Below are positions 1 to 8,188 of a stretch of DNA of 64,000 bases, piece by piece. The DNA comes from SVEL01 sp017381055 (lineage in GTDB: Bacteria > Bacillota > Clostridia > Lachnospirales > Lachnospiraceae), in assembly GCA_036307185.1 (NCBI GenBank), contig JAXJYC010000008.1, forward strand, positions 11,450-75,449. The letters are read 5' to 3'. The position numbers and the translations under genes were made by a program. Position 1 is the stretch's first letter. Each line of letters starts with the position of its first letter. A model generated the notes under the pieces. The model was not told where the DNA came from, made no database searches, and saw nothing but the letters and a program-made list of their open reading frames with translations.

Positions 1-2277
1 GATGAGGCTAAACGTGGTACAATCGGTATCCCTCGTGTACTTAACATGTACGAGAACTATCCTTTCTGGGCAACATTCTTTAAGGAATTAGGCTTTAGAG
101 TTATCTTATCTCCACAGTCTACTAGAAAGATTTACGAGTTAGGTATTGAATCAATCCCTAGTGAATCAGAGTGTTATCCTGCTAAGCTTGCACATGGTCA
201 TATTTCATGGCTTATCAAGCAGGGCATCGAGACTATTTTCTATCCTTGTATTCCATACGAGAGAAATGAGACACCTGATGCTAACAACCACTATAACTGC
301 CCTATCGTTACATCTTACGCAGAGAATATAAAAAATAACGTTGAAGAACTTAGAACAGAACAGGTTCGTTTCTTAAATCCATTTATGGCTATGACTAACG
401 AGCAGGTTATTGAAAAGCGTCTTGTTGAGGAATTCACAAAAGAATTTGGTATTCCTGCTAACGAAATCCGCGAAGCTACCAAGAAGGCTTGGGATGAAAT
501 GGACAAAGCAAGATTAGACATTGCTAAGAAGGGTGAAGAAACTCTTAAATATCTTAACGAAACTGGCAAACGTGGTATCGTATTAGCTGGTCGTCCATAT
601 CATATTGACCCAGAAATCAACCACGGTATTCCTGAGCTTATTAACTCATATGGAATTGCAGTTCTTACTGAGGATTCTATCTCTCACCTTGGTGAGGTTG
701 AGCGTCCACTTATCGTTATGGACCAGTGGATGTACCACTCAAGACTCTACAGAGCAGCTAACTACGTTAAGACCACTGAAAACCTTGATTTAGTTCAGCT
801 TAACTCATTCGGATGTGGTCTTGATGCTGTTACAACTGATTGTGTTAACGATATCCTTACAAAATCTGATAAGATTTATACTGTATTAAAGATTGATGAG
901 GTTAATAACTTAGGTGCTATCCGTATTCGTATCCGTTCACTTCTCTCTGCATTAAGAGTTCGTGAGCAAAAGAATATGAAACGTAATATTCACCCATCAA
1001 ATATAAACAGAGTTGAATTTACTGAAGAGATGAAGAATGATGGTTATACATTATTAACACCTCAGATGTCACCAATTCACTTCGAGTTATTAGAGCCTGC
1101 TATAAAAGCTGGTGGCTTAAATATTAAGATTCTTCAGGCAGATACAAAGGATCCTGATTACAAGCTTAAGTGTAAGCGTGCCGTAGATATCGGTCTTAAA
1201 TACACTAACAACGATGCTTGCTATCCATCTCTTATCGTAGTAGGTATGATGATGGAGGCTGTTCTCTCTGGTGAATATGATACAAATAAGGTTGGTATCA
1301 TTATGACTCAGACCGGCGGTGGCTGTCGTGCTTCTAACTACGTAGGCTTCTTAAGAAGAGCTCTTGAGAAGGCTGGATTACCTCATATTCCTGTAGTTTC
1401 ATTAAGTGTACAGGGTATAGAGAAAAATAGCGGTGTTAAATTCACACCTACATTGATTGTTAAAGCTATTCAAGCTATTATTTATGGTGATATATTTATG
1501 CGTTGCGTATATCGTATGCGTCCATATGAGCTTGAGAAGGGTTCAACTGATGCACTCCATGAGAAATGGGTCAAGAAATGTGTTGCATCATTAACTAAGA
1601 AGGGCTTTGGTTTTGGAGAATTCAAGAAGAATATCAAGGGTATTATACGTGAATTCGACAAGCTTCCTATCGATGAAAACCTTGTTAAACCAAGAGTTGG
1701 TATCGTAGGTGAAATCCTTGTTAAGTTCCTTCCATCAGCTAACAACTATCTTGTAGAATTACTTGAAGCAGAAGGCGCTGAGGCTGTTATGCCAGACTTA
1801 CTTGACTTCTTCTTCTACAGTTTCTACAACTCAAACTTCAAGCATACACACCTTGGTATGACAAAGAAGTCAGCTAGAGTTTCAAATATAGCTATTAGAG
1901 CTCTTGAGTTTATGAGAAGAACAGTTAATTCAGAACTTAAGAAGAGCAAACACTTCTCTCCACTTTCAGATATTAGAGTATTGGCAAAGATGGCAGAAAA
2001 GATTGTTTCTCAGGGTAACCAGACAGGTGAAGGTTGGTTCCTTACAGCAGAGATGCTTGAGCTTATCCATGAGGGAGCTCCAAACATCGTATGTGCTCAG
2101 CCATTCGGATGTCTTCCTAACCACGTAGTTGGTAAGGGTGTTATTAAAGAGCTTCGTCGCTTACATCCAGAGGCAAATATCGTAGCAGTTGACTACGATC
2201 CAGGCGCAAGTGAAGTAAATCAGCTTAACAGAATTAAGCTTATGCTTGCTTCAGCAAATAAGAATTTAAATGAATAA
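1..2277 (+). CDS. Acyl-CoA dehydratase activase-related protein, C-terminal part (5' end outside window)
   Basis: The frame is open from base 1, and the first ATG (46) lies inside conserved sequence (GTIGIPRVLNMYENYPF). The true start is therefore upstream and 758 residues are visible. The first ~230 visible residues look like the CoA-enzyme-activase DUF2229 region (ECYPAKLAHGH). The rest resembles the HgdA/HgdB-type dehydratase fold, with conserved cysteine motifs ACYPS, GGGCRASNY and QPFGCLPNH that probably hold an iron-sulfur cluster. In this family the missing N-terminal half normally carries two BadF/HgdC-type ATPase domains, giving ~1,400 residues. Substrate and pathway are unknown; a role in radical 2-hydroxyacyl-CoA dehydration or a related ATP-driven reduction is family inference. 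The gene's own terminator hairpin follows but is split by an insertion sequence. Confidence 0.85.
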   Translation, partial: DEAKRGTIGIPRVLNMYENYPFWATFFKELGFRVILSPQSTRKIYELGIESIPSESECYPAKLAHGHISWLIKQGIETIFYPCIPYERNETPDANNHYNCPIVTSYAENIKNNVEELRTEQVRFLNPFMAMTNEQVIEKRLVEEFTKEFGIPANEIREATKKAWDEMDKARLDIAKKGEETLKYLNETGKRGIVLAGRPYHIDPEINHGIPELINSYGIAVLTEDSISHLGEVERPLIVMDQWMYHSRLYRAANYVKTTENLDLVQLNSFGCGLDAVTTDCVNDILTKSDKIYTVLKIDEVNNLGAIRIRIRSLLSALRVREQKNMKRNIHPSNINRVEFTEEMKNDGYTLLTPQMSPIHFELLEPAIKAGGLNIKILQADTKDPDYKLKCKRAVDIGLKYTNNDACYPSLIVVGMMMEAVLSGEYDTNKVGIIMTQTGGGCRASNYVGFLRRALEKAGLPHIPVVSLSVQGIEKNSGVKFTPTLIVKAIQAIIYGDIFMRCVYRMRPYELEKGSTDALHEKWVKKCVASLTKKGFGFGEFKKNIKGIIREFDKLPIDENLVKPRVGIVGEILVKFLPSANNYLVELLEAEGAEAVMPDLLDFFFYSFYNSNFKHTHLGMTKKSARVSNIAIRALEFMRRTVNSELKKSKHFSPLSDIRVLAKMAEKIVSQGNQTGEGWFLTAEMLELIHEGAPNIVCAQPFGCLPNHVVGKGVIKELRRLHPEANIVAVDYDPGASEVNQLNRIKLMLASANKNLNE

Positions 2278-2278
2278 A

Positions 2279-2298
2279 AAAGGAGCTTACGCTCCTTT
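2279..2298 (+). repeat. Left copy of duplicated terminator hairpin (IS target)
   Basis: A 20-base hairpin (8-bp stem AAAGGAGC/GCTCCTTT, loop TTAC) directly follows the stop codon of the activase gene. The identical 20 bases recur at 3918-3937 on the other side of the IS1182-type element. The left copy keeps the upstream A-run but has only three T before the IS begins. Confidence 0.85.
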
Positions 2299-3917
2299 CA
2301 GACTGTAGACAAAGTCCAAGGCTAACACCTTGGATTTTGTTTTATAAAAAGAGGTGAAAAAGTCAGTATTTACAAGACTTTTCAACTCTTTTTTGGTATA
2401 ATATAAGTATCAATAAAGCGAGGTGGCGATACTTATGATGACTCAAAATGCGGATAAAAAACGTGAACAAATACAGATGTTTTGTATGGATGATTTAGTG
2501 CCAGAAGATCATTTATTACGTCTCATAGACAAGGCTATTCGTTGGGAATTTATATATGACTTAGTTATTGATAAATATTCATCAGATAATGGTCGTCCAA
2601 GCATGGACCCTGTAATGCTTATAAAGATACCATTTATCCAGTATCTTTATGGAATAAAAAGTATGCGACAAACTATAAAGGAAATCGAAGTAAATGTTGC
2701 ATATAGATGGTTTTTGGGATTAGAAATGACAGATAAAGTACCACACTTCTCTACTTTTGGTAAGAATTATACTCGTAGATTTAAAGATACAGATTTGTTT
2801 GAACAGATATTTTCGCAGATTCTTTTTGAATGTTATAAGTTTAAGCTAGTTGACCCTACAGAAGTCTTTGTTGATGCAACACATGTAAAAGCGCGTGCAA
2901 ACAATAAAAAGTATCAAAAAAGAAAAGCACAGGAAGAAGCATTATTCTATGAAGAGTTGTTAAAGAAAGAAATCAATCAAGACCGTAAAGAACATAGTAA
3001 AAAGGAATTAAAAGATAAAGATGATAATAACGATAATCCACCTTCATCAACTGGTGGTACAGAAGAAAAAACAGTCAAGTGCAGTACATCAGACCCTGAT
3101 AGTGGCTGGTTCCACAAGGGAGAACATAAGCAGGTATTTGCTTATGCAGTAGAAACTGCTTGCGACAAGCATGGTTGGATACTAGGTTATACAGTGAGCC
3201 CAGGTAATCAACACGATAGCAGAACCTTCAAAGGGCTATACGATAAGATAAAAAACATAGGAATAGAAACACTTATCGCAGATTCAGGATATAAAACACC
3301 AGCAATAGCAAAGCTACTTATAGATGATGGAATAAAACCATTGTTCCCCTATAAACGCCCTATGACCAAAGAAGGTTTCTTTCCTAAATACGAGTATGTA
3401 TATGATGAAACGTACGATTGTTATCTTTGCCCTAATAATCAGATATTAGAATACTCAACAACTAATCGTGAAGGCTACAGAGAATACAAAAGCTGCGGGG
3501 ATGTCTGTTGCAATTGTCCATACTTAAGTCAATGTACACTTAGCAAAAATCATGTAAAGGTAGTTACAAGACATATATGTGAAGATTATATGGAAGAATG
3601 TGAAGAAATCAGACATACGCTCGGAATGAGTGATTTATATAAAAAGCGAAAAGAAACAATAGAAAGATTATTTGGGACTGCAAAAGAAAGCCATGGTTTC
3701 AGATATACTCAAATGTATGGTAAAGCACGAATGGAATTAAAAGTCGGGCTTACCTTTGCGTGCATGAATTTAAAGAAGCTTGCAAAAATAAAGCAAAAAT
3801 TTGGATGGTTAGACCGTTGTTTCGATAGACTTATGGCATTTATTAATCAATTTAGATGGAAAAACGTAGAAAAGTGGTGTTAGGTAGTTAGCCTGACACC
3901 ACTTTGTCTACAGTCTG
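2299..3917 (+). mobile_element. IS1182-family insertion sequence, apparently intact
   Basis: The ends are perfect 17-bp inverted repeats: CAGACTGTAGACAAAGT at 2299-2315 and its complement at 3901-3917. One full-length transposase gene lies inside. Each end also has a subterminal palindrome: TCCAAGG/CCTTGGA at about 2315-2333, and AAAGTGGTGT (3871-3880) with ACACCACTTT (3896-3905), whose loop contains the transposase stop codon. The total length of 1,619 bp fits the family. Identical 20-base terminator hairpins abut both ends and are the apparent target duplication. Confidence 0.9.
2435..3883 (+). CDS. IS1182-family transposase
   Basis: DDE transposase of 482 residues. The start is set at the ATG at 2435, which has GAGGTGG eight bases upstream; an in-frame GTG at 2423 lies within that binding site and is unlikely. 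The N-terminal ~90 residues match the InsH/DUF772-type region. The catalytic core shows FVDATHVKA (first Asp), ADSGYKTPA (second Asp) and a C-terminal ETIERLFGTAKESHG segment with the Glu. A lysine/aspartate-rich insert of ~50 residues separates the first two acidic motifs. A cysteine cluster (CYLCPNN, CGDVCCNCPYLSQC) before the last motif is typical of the IS1182 group. There is no frameshift or stop, so the element may be active. Confidence 0.92.
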   Translation: MMTQNADKKREQIQMFCMDDLVPEDHLLRLIDKAIRWEFIYDLVIDKYSSDNGRPSMDPVMLIKIPFIQYLYGIKSMRQTIKEIEVNVAYRWFLGLEMTDKVPHFSTFGKNYTRRFKDTDLFEQIFSQILFECYKFKLVDPTEVFVDATHVKARANNKKYQKRKAQEEALFYEELLKKEINQDRKEHSKKELKDKDDNNDNPPSSTGGTEEKTVKCSTSDPDSGWFHKGEHKQVFAYAVETACDKHGWILGYTVSPGNQHDSRTFKGLYDKIKNIGIETLIADSGYKTPAIAKLLIDDGIKPLFPYKRPMTKEGFFPKYEYVYDETYDCYLCPNNQILEYSTTNREGYREYKSCGDVCCNCPYLSQCTLSKNHVKVVTRHICEDYMEECEEIRHTLGMSDLYKKRKETIERLFGTAKESHGFRYTQMYGKARMELKVGLTFACMNLKKLAKIKQKFGWLDRCFDRLMAFINQFRWKNVEKWC

Positions 3918-3945
3918 AAAGGAGCTTACGCTCCTTTTTTTGTTT
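3918..3945 (+). terminator. Rho-independent terminator, right copy of the duplicated hairpin
   Basis: Hairpin with stem AAAGGAGC/GCTCCTTT and loop TTAC, followed by seven T and more T-rich sequence. This is the copy that kept the U-tract of the original activase-gene terminator. It now also ends transcription leaving the IS on the plus strand. Confidence 0.85.
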
Positions 3946-3951
3946 TTTAAT

Positions 3952-4222
3952 AAAAGTTCAAGTGAATATTTTTAACTTGCACAAATTTATACTGTATTTT
4001 CACATGCTACAAATATTTGATTTTCTAAATACTTTGATTTACATTAACTATTACGAACGTGACCGGCTCCCATGCACCTTCCATGGTGCTGCTCGCCTTT
4101 TCCCAACGTCCTGTTGGGAAATCACTAGTTACAATCAAAGCATTAAGAAAATCTAAACATTCTCCGCTACCGTGAAACTACAGTATAAATTTGTGCAATA
4201 TAAAATATCCACTTGAACTTTT
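3952..4222. repeat. MITE-like long inverted-repeat element
   Basis: Two ~51-base arms (3952-4003 and 4172-4222) are inverted copies of each other with only a few mismatches; both contain the core TTGCACAAATTTATACTGTA. The ~168-base interior folds further: GCACC/GGTGC at 4074-4089, and a perfect 9-bp hairpin TTTCCCAAC/GTTGGGAAA at 4099-4121. There is no credible coding sequence inside. The block lies between the convergent activase and ung genes. It could be a non-autonomous mobile element or a structured RNA; no transposase match is visible in the window. Confidence 0.6.
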
Positions 4223-4229
4223 TAATTAA

Positions 4230-4895
4230 CTACAAACTCCAATCGATAGATTCTAACCCATTTTCCACTAAGAATTCATTTGTCTTACTAAAGTGCTTAC
4301 ATCCGAAGAAACCTCTATATGAAGACAACGGACTTGGATGTGGTGCCTTTAATAATAGATGCTTAGGATTATCTACTTTCGCTGCTTTCTTCTGTGCTGG
4401 TGAGCCCCAAAGTAAATATACTATTGGTCTATCCTGCTCATTAAGCACCTTTATAACTGCGTCTGTGAATTTCTCCCAACCCATTCCTTTATGTGAATTA
4501 GCCTCGTGAGCTCTAACTGTAAGTACGGTATTGAGCATTAATATGCCTTGTTTAGCCCATTTTTCTAGATATCCATTATCTGGTATCTGAAATCCTATGT
4601 CATCATGAAGCTCCTTATATATGTTCACTAACGATGGCGGTATTGCCACTCCTGGCTTTACAGAAAAGCAAAGGCCATGGGCCTGACCAACATTGTGATA
4701 TGGATCCTGACCTATTATTACGCACTTAACTTTAGATAATGGTGCATAATTGAAGGCATTAAACACATCCTCCTCAGGCGGGAATATCTCATTATTTTCG
4801 TATTCCTCTGATACTTTCTCCCACAAGTTTTTAAAATATGGCTTTTCAAATTCATCTGCTAAAGCCGATTTCCATTCTTCGTTAAGCTTAATCAT
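4230..4895 (-). CDS. ung: Uracil-DNA glycosylase, family 1
   Basis: Removes uracil from DNA as the first step of base-excision repair. The 221-residue length is normal for family 1. Visible motifs are GQDPYHNVGQAHGLCFSV with the water-activating Asp at residue 64, the NTVLTV uracil-pocket region, LLWGSPAQ, and the C-terminal HPSPLSSYRGFFG loop containing the catalytic His and minor-groove serines. GGAGGGA precedes the ATG. The gene stands alone on the minus strand, downstream of hisF, and its stop codon lies eight bases from the arm of the long inverted repeat. Confidence 0.97.
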   Translation of the reverse strand: MIKLNEEWKSALADEFEKPYFKNLWEKVSEEYENNEIFPPEEDVFNAFNYAPLSKVKCVIIGQDPYHNVGQAHGLCFSVKPGVAIPPSLVNIYKELHDDIGFQIPDNGYLEKWAKQGILMLNTVLTVRAHEANSHKGMGWEKFTDAVIKVLNEQDRPIVYLLWGSPAQKKAAKVDNPKHLLLKAPHPSPLSSYRGFFGCKHFSKTNEFLVENGLESIDWSL

Positions 4896-4967
4896 ATGTT
4901 CCCTCCATCAAATCACGATTAAAACCTCATCACAACTATAGTAATGCGTAAACTATAACAATACACA

Positions 4968-5006
4968 ACGGCAAATTATATAAGTACATTTTATATAACT
5001 TGCCGT
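4968..5006 (-). terminator. Stem-loop at the 3' end of the hisHF operon
   Basis: 16-base arms (4968-4983 and 4991-5006, ACGGCAA...TTATATAA) pair with one mismatch around a 7-base loop just after the hisF stop. The minus-strand side lacks a long T-run, so it may act as a 3'-end stabiliser rather than a classic terminator. Confidence 0.5.
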
Positions 5007-5018
5007 CAAATAGCTTAT

Positions 5019-5777
5019 TTATAATCTAACTGGTATATCTCTTCCCTGAAGATATTTCTTTAAATCTCTTATTTCCATCTCTTTATAGTGGAATAAAGAT
5101 GCTGCGAGCACAGCTTCTGCCTTACCTTCTGTAAATGCATCATAAAAATGCTCCATAGTACCTGCTCCACCTGATGCAATAACTGGAATCGAAACCTCAC
5201 TTGCAATTGCTCTAGTAAGCTCTATATCATAGCCTGCCTTTGTACCATCACAATCCATACTTGTAAGAAGAATCTCACCTGCTCCTAAATCGCATACTTT
5301 CTTAGCCCATTCTACAGCATCTATGCCCATATCTACACGGCCACCGTTCTTGTATATATTCCAACCTCCATCAGGTCTTCTCTTTGCATCAATAGCAACA
5401 ACTACACACTGAGAGCCAAACTTATCTGCAGCCTCTGCTACAAGATTAGGATTATTTATAGCAGCTGAATTAACAGATATTTTATCAGCTCCTGCTCTAA
5501 GAATCTCCTTAAAGTCATCTACTGTTCTGATACCACCACCTACTGTAAATGGAATGAATACGTTTTCTGCAACGCGGCTAACCATATCAATAACAGTTTT
5601 TCTAGCATCACTTGAAGCTGTAATATCAAGGAATACCAACTCATCAGCTCCTGCTTTATCATAGGCTTTAGCTACTTCAACCGGATCACCTGCATCCTTT
5701 AAATTAACAAAGTTAATACCCTTTACAACTCGATTATTATTAACATCCAAACATGGAATAATTCTTTTTGTATACAT
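5019..5777 (-). CDS. hisF: Imidazole glycerol phosphate synthase, cyclase subunit
   Basis: Cyclase half of IGP synthase. It uses ammonia from HisH to convert PRFAR into imidazole glycerol phosphate and AICAR in histidine biosynthesis. The 252-residue (beta/alpha)8 barrel shows the N-terminal RIIPCLDV catalytic Asp, the second catalytic Asp in VVAIDAKR, and phosphate-binding glycines in TVGGGIRT and IASGGAGT. AGGAG lies eight bases before the ATG. hisH is 18 bases upstream, so the two subunits are co-produced. No other his genes are in the window, so this pair is separated from the rest of the pathway here. Confidence 0.97.
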   Translation of the reverse strand: MYTKRIIPCLDVNNNRVVKGINFVNLKDAGDPVEVAKAYDKAGADELVFLDITASSDARKTVIDMVSRVAENVFIPFTVGGGIRTVDDFKEILRAGADKISVNSAAINNPNLVAEAADKFGSQCVVVAIDAKRRPDGGWNIYKNGGRVDMGIDAVEWAKKVCDLGAGEILLTSMDCDGTKAGYDIELTRAIASEVSIPVIASGGAGTMEHFYDAFTEGKAEAVLAASLFHYKEMEIRDLKKYLQGRDIPVRL

Positions 5778-5795
5778 TTACTCTACTCCTGTCTA

Positions 5796-6401
5796 TTACA
5801 AATTCGCAAAATTTGACAATATCTTAAGTCCTACTTCTCCACTCTTCTCTGGATGGAACTGACATGCAAATATATTATCCTTCTCTACTGAAGCATGAAT
5901 TATATTGCCGTACTCTGACTTAGCCTTAACTATAGCCTCATCCTTTGCCTTAAGATAATATGAGTGAACAAAATAAACATATGATTGGTCATTTATATCC
6001 TTGAACAATCTTCCATCTTGCGAAATTTCAAGAGAATTCCATCCTATATGGGGTATCTTTAAACCAAAATCATCTGAAAATCTAACTATCTCACCATCAA
6101 GAATACCAAGGCCAGAAACACCCTTAGTCTCTTCACTACTCTTAAATAATAACTGAAGTCCAAGACATATTCCCATAAACGGAGTCTTCTTCTGGCAGAT
6201 TTCCTCAATAACTGGAACAAGCTTATAATTATTTAACTTATCCATTGCATCACCAAAGCTTCCAACACCTGGAAGAATAACTTTATCTGCACTAAGTAAA
6301 ATATCTCTGTCCCTTGTAACTACTGTTTCCTGTCCTAAGAAGTTAAATGCCTTTTCTACACTTCTTATATTTCCTGCATCGTAATCAATGATTGCTATCA
6401 T
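5796..6401 (-). CDS. hisH: Imidazole glycerol phosphate synthase, glutamine amidotransferase subunit
   Basis: Class I glutaminase of 201 residues that supplies ammonia to HisF. The nucleophile cysteine sits in FMGICLGLQLLF, and the His-Glu pair in QFHPEKSG. The N-terminus MIAIIDYDAGNIRSVEKAF is typical of HisH. GAGGAAT before the ATG overlaps the end of the upstream membrane-protein gene, whose stop is three bases away, so translation is probably coupled to that unrelated gene. Confidence 0.97.
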   Translation of the reverse strand: MIAIIDYDAGNIRSVEKAFNFLGQETVVTRDRDILLSADKVILPGVGSFGDAMDKLNNYKLVPVIEEICQKKTPFMGICLGLQLLFKSSEETKGVSGLGILDGEIVRFSDDFGLKIPHIGWNSLEISQDGRLFKDINDQSYVYFVHSYYLKAKDEAIVKAKSEYGNIIHASVEKDNIFACQFHPEKSGEVGLKILSNFANL

Positions 6402-6404
6402 TTT

Positions 6405-8171
6405 CTATTCCTCATTACCGTTATTTTTTATATTATTAGCTTCCGCCTTCGCTGCAATCTCTCTAACCTTTACAGCATATTCATCGTCATCTTTAATCAT
6501 AGATAACTCTCTTGCCTCGCTTGCTGATAGTCCATAAGTCGAAACAAGCTTATTTTCTACCCAACCTAATACAACTGTCATCTCATCAAAGCACTTAAGT
6601 TCTCTAGCCTCATTCTGATATTTATCATACATCTTAACAGCTTTGATAAGTGAATCAAGACCATGAGCATAATCATCATTAAGCATAAAACTCTTATATG
6701 CCTCATAGTGTCTGTCCATAAGCATAATGGTTGTAAGCTGATCATAGAACACCTGGTGATCGTCTTCCTTCATCTCCATGCCACATATTAAATTATATGC
6801 ATCATCGAATTTACTCTCATAGGCTTCCTGATCTAGAGTCTCACCCTCTTCTAAATCATTGCCATATACGTATAATGAAACAGCCTCATAAAATCTCTCA
6901 TTATAATGATAATACTCTCCACCGATCTTTGCAACTAACACAATAATCAAAACAAATGATATTGCAAAAACTATAAAGATAGGTGAAATCTTTATTATCT
7001 CATCAGGTTCTTTCGCCTTCTTTGGCTTAGGAGCTTTCTTAGGTTTCTTTTTCTTTTCCTTTTCTTTTTCCTTCTTAGCCTTCTCTTTTTCTTTTTTCTT
7101 CTTTTCCTTGGCTTCCTTCTTTTCTTGCTTCTTCTTGGCTTTTAACTCAGCCTCTTCGTCTATAGCGTCATCGTCACCAAACGGGTCCTCATCAAAGAAT
7201 ACTTCTTCATTCTCTTGACTTTCACCAGCTTCGTCCATACCAGCAAAAATAGAATCATCGAACTCTAAGCCTAAATCTCCATTAGTACCTGCACTGTCAT
7301 CTAACCCAGACATATCAAAACTAGTTTCGTTAGCATCACCAGCAGCATTGTCCGAACCTTCTCCCATGCCTAAGGAATCTAAGGAAATATCTGAGAAATC
7401 AAAGTCTTCCAAACCTTCTCCTTCTACAACTATTGTATTGGCTACTTCTTCCTCTAAGTCCTTTTTCTTTTTATCTTTCTTTTCCTTCTTTTCTTTCTTA
7501 TCTTTTTTATCCTTTTTAGAGAACCATCCTTTTTTCTTCTTAGGTGTATCCTCTATATCAGCTGGTAATTCATTACTATCATTACCCATTCCAAGAATTC
7601 CATATAATCCCTGCAAATCAGCCTCAACTGATGAATCCTCATTAGCAATAGCTTCTTCGACCATAGCCTGTTCACTGCTTACATTCATAATGTCATCAGC
7701 TAAATCAAACTCTGGCATCTGAATCTCTTCTGGCTCCGGTTCTGAGATCTCCTCAACAGGCATAGCTGGTTCATCTAAAGTAATATTTTCAATGGGATCA
7801 GACATCTGTGGCTCTGCCACAGACTCAACTGGCATCTCTAACTCTGGAAATGTTAAATCCTCAGATGGCATCTCTAACTCTGGAAACGACATAGTATCTG
7901 CTGATACTTCTGGTTCCTGACTCATTATAGGCGACGCAGAACTAGGTTCAGCTTTAGTAGTCCCAACCTCATCTATATCTGCGCCAAAAAATTCCTTCTC
8001 GAAGTCTGATAAAAACTCTTCCTCTGACATTCCAGCATTAACTTCTTTATCAAAATCCATATCTTCGGCTATAAAATTGTCATCTAATTCTTCTTCGTCA
8101 TTTCCACCTGTTATGGAACGAAGTAAGCTATCAAGATAATCCTCTTCTGGTGTTCTATTCTTATCTGACAT
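6405..8171 (-). CDS. Acidic, lysine-block membrane-anchored protein, function unknown
   Basis: Not recognised. The 588 residues have clear zones: an acidic N-terminal ~210 residues with a near-tandem FPELEMP repeat, a lysine-rich block (~211-238), a second acidic zone (~240-340), a second longer lysine/glutamate block (~344-388), one transmembrane segment (~396-415) and a ~170-residue C-terminal domain rich in helices. The most likely topology is a long disordered cytoplasmic region with a C-terminal outer-face domain, judged from the charge distribution. GGAGG lies six bases before the ATG. It is wedged between the sirtuin-like gene (17 bases upstream) and hisH (3 bases downstream), so it is transcribed with histidine genes without an obvious functional link. 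Confidence 0.7.
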   Translation of the reverse strand: MSDKNRTPEEDYLDSLLRSITGGNDEEELDDNFIAEDMDFDKEVNAGMSEEEFLSDFEKEFFGADIDEVGTTKAEPSSASPIMSQEPEVSADTMSFPELEMPSEDLTFPELEMPVESVAEPQMSDPIENITLDEPAMPVEEISEPEPEEIQMPEFDLADDIMNVSSEQAMVEEAIANEDSSVEADLQGLYGILGMGNDSNELPADIEDTPKKKKGWFSKKDKKDKKEKKEKKDKKKKDLEEEVANTIVVEGEGLEDFDFSDISLDSLGMGEGSDNAAGDANETSFDMSGLDDSAGTNGDLGLEFDDSIFAGMDEAGESQENEEVFFDEDPFGDDDAIDEEAELKAKKKQEKKEAKEKKKKEKEKAKKEKEKEKKKKPKKAPKPKKAKEPDEIIKISPIFIVFAISFVLIIVLVAKIGGEYYHYNERFYEAVSLYVYGNDLEEGETLDQEAYESKFDDAYNLICGMEMKEDDHQVFYDQLTTIMLMDRHYEAYKSFMLNDDYAHGLDSLIKAVKMYDKYQNEARELKCFDEMTVVLGWVENKLVSTYGLSASEARELSMIKDDDEYAVKVREIAAKAEANNIKNNGNEE

Positions 8172-8188
8172 CTTTAACCTCCATAATG

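Noticed and set aside
3962..4156. 64-residue open frame
   Set aside because: It lies within the long inverted-repeat element, has no binding site and its composition follows the repeat.
7348..7722. 124-residue plus-strand open frame rich in Ser/Phe
   Set aside because: It is the antisense of the lysine/aspartate-rich blocks of the 588-residue protein and has no binding site.
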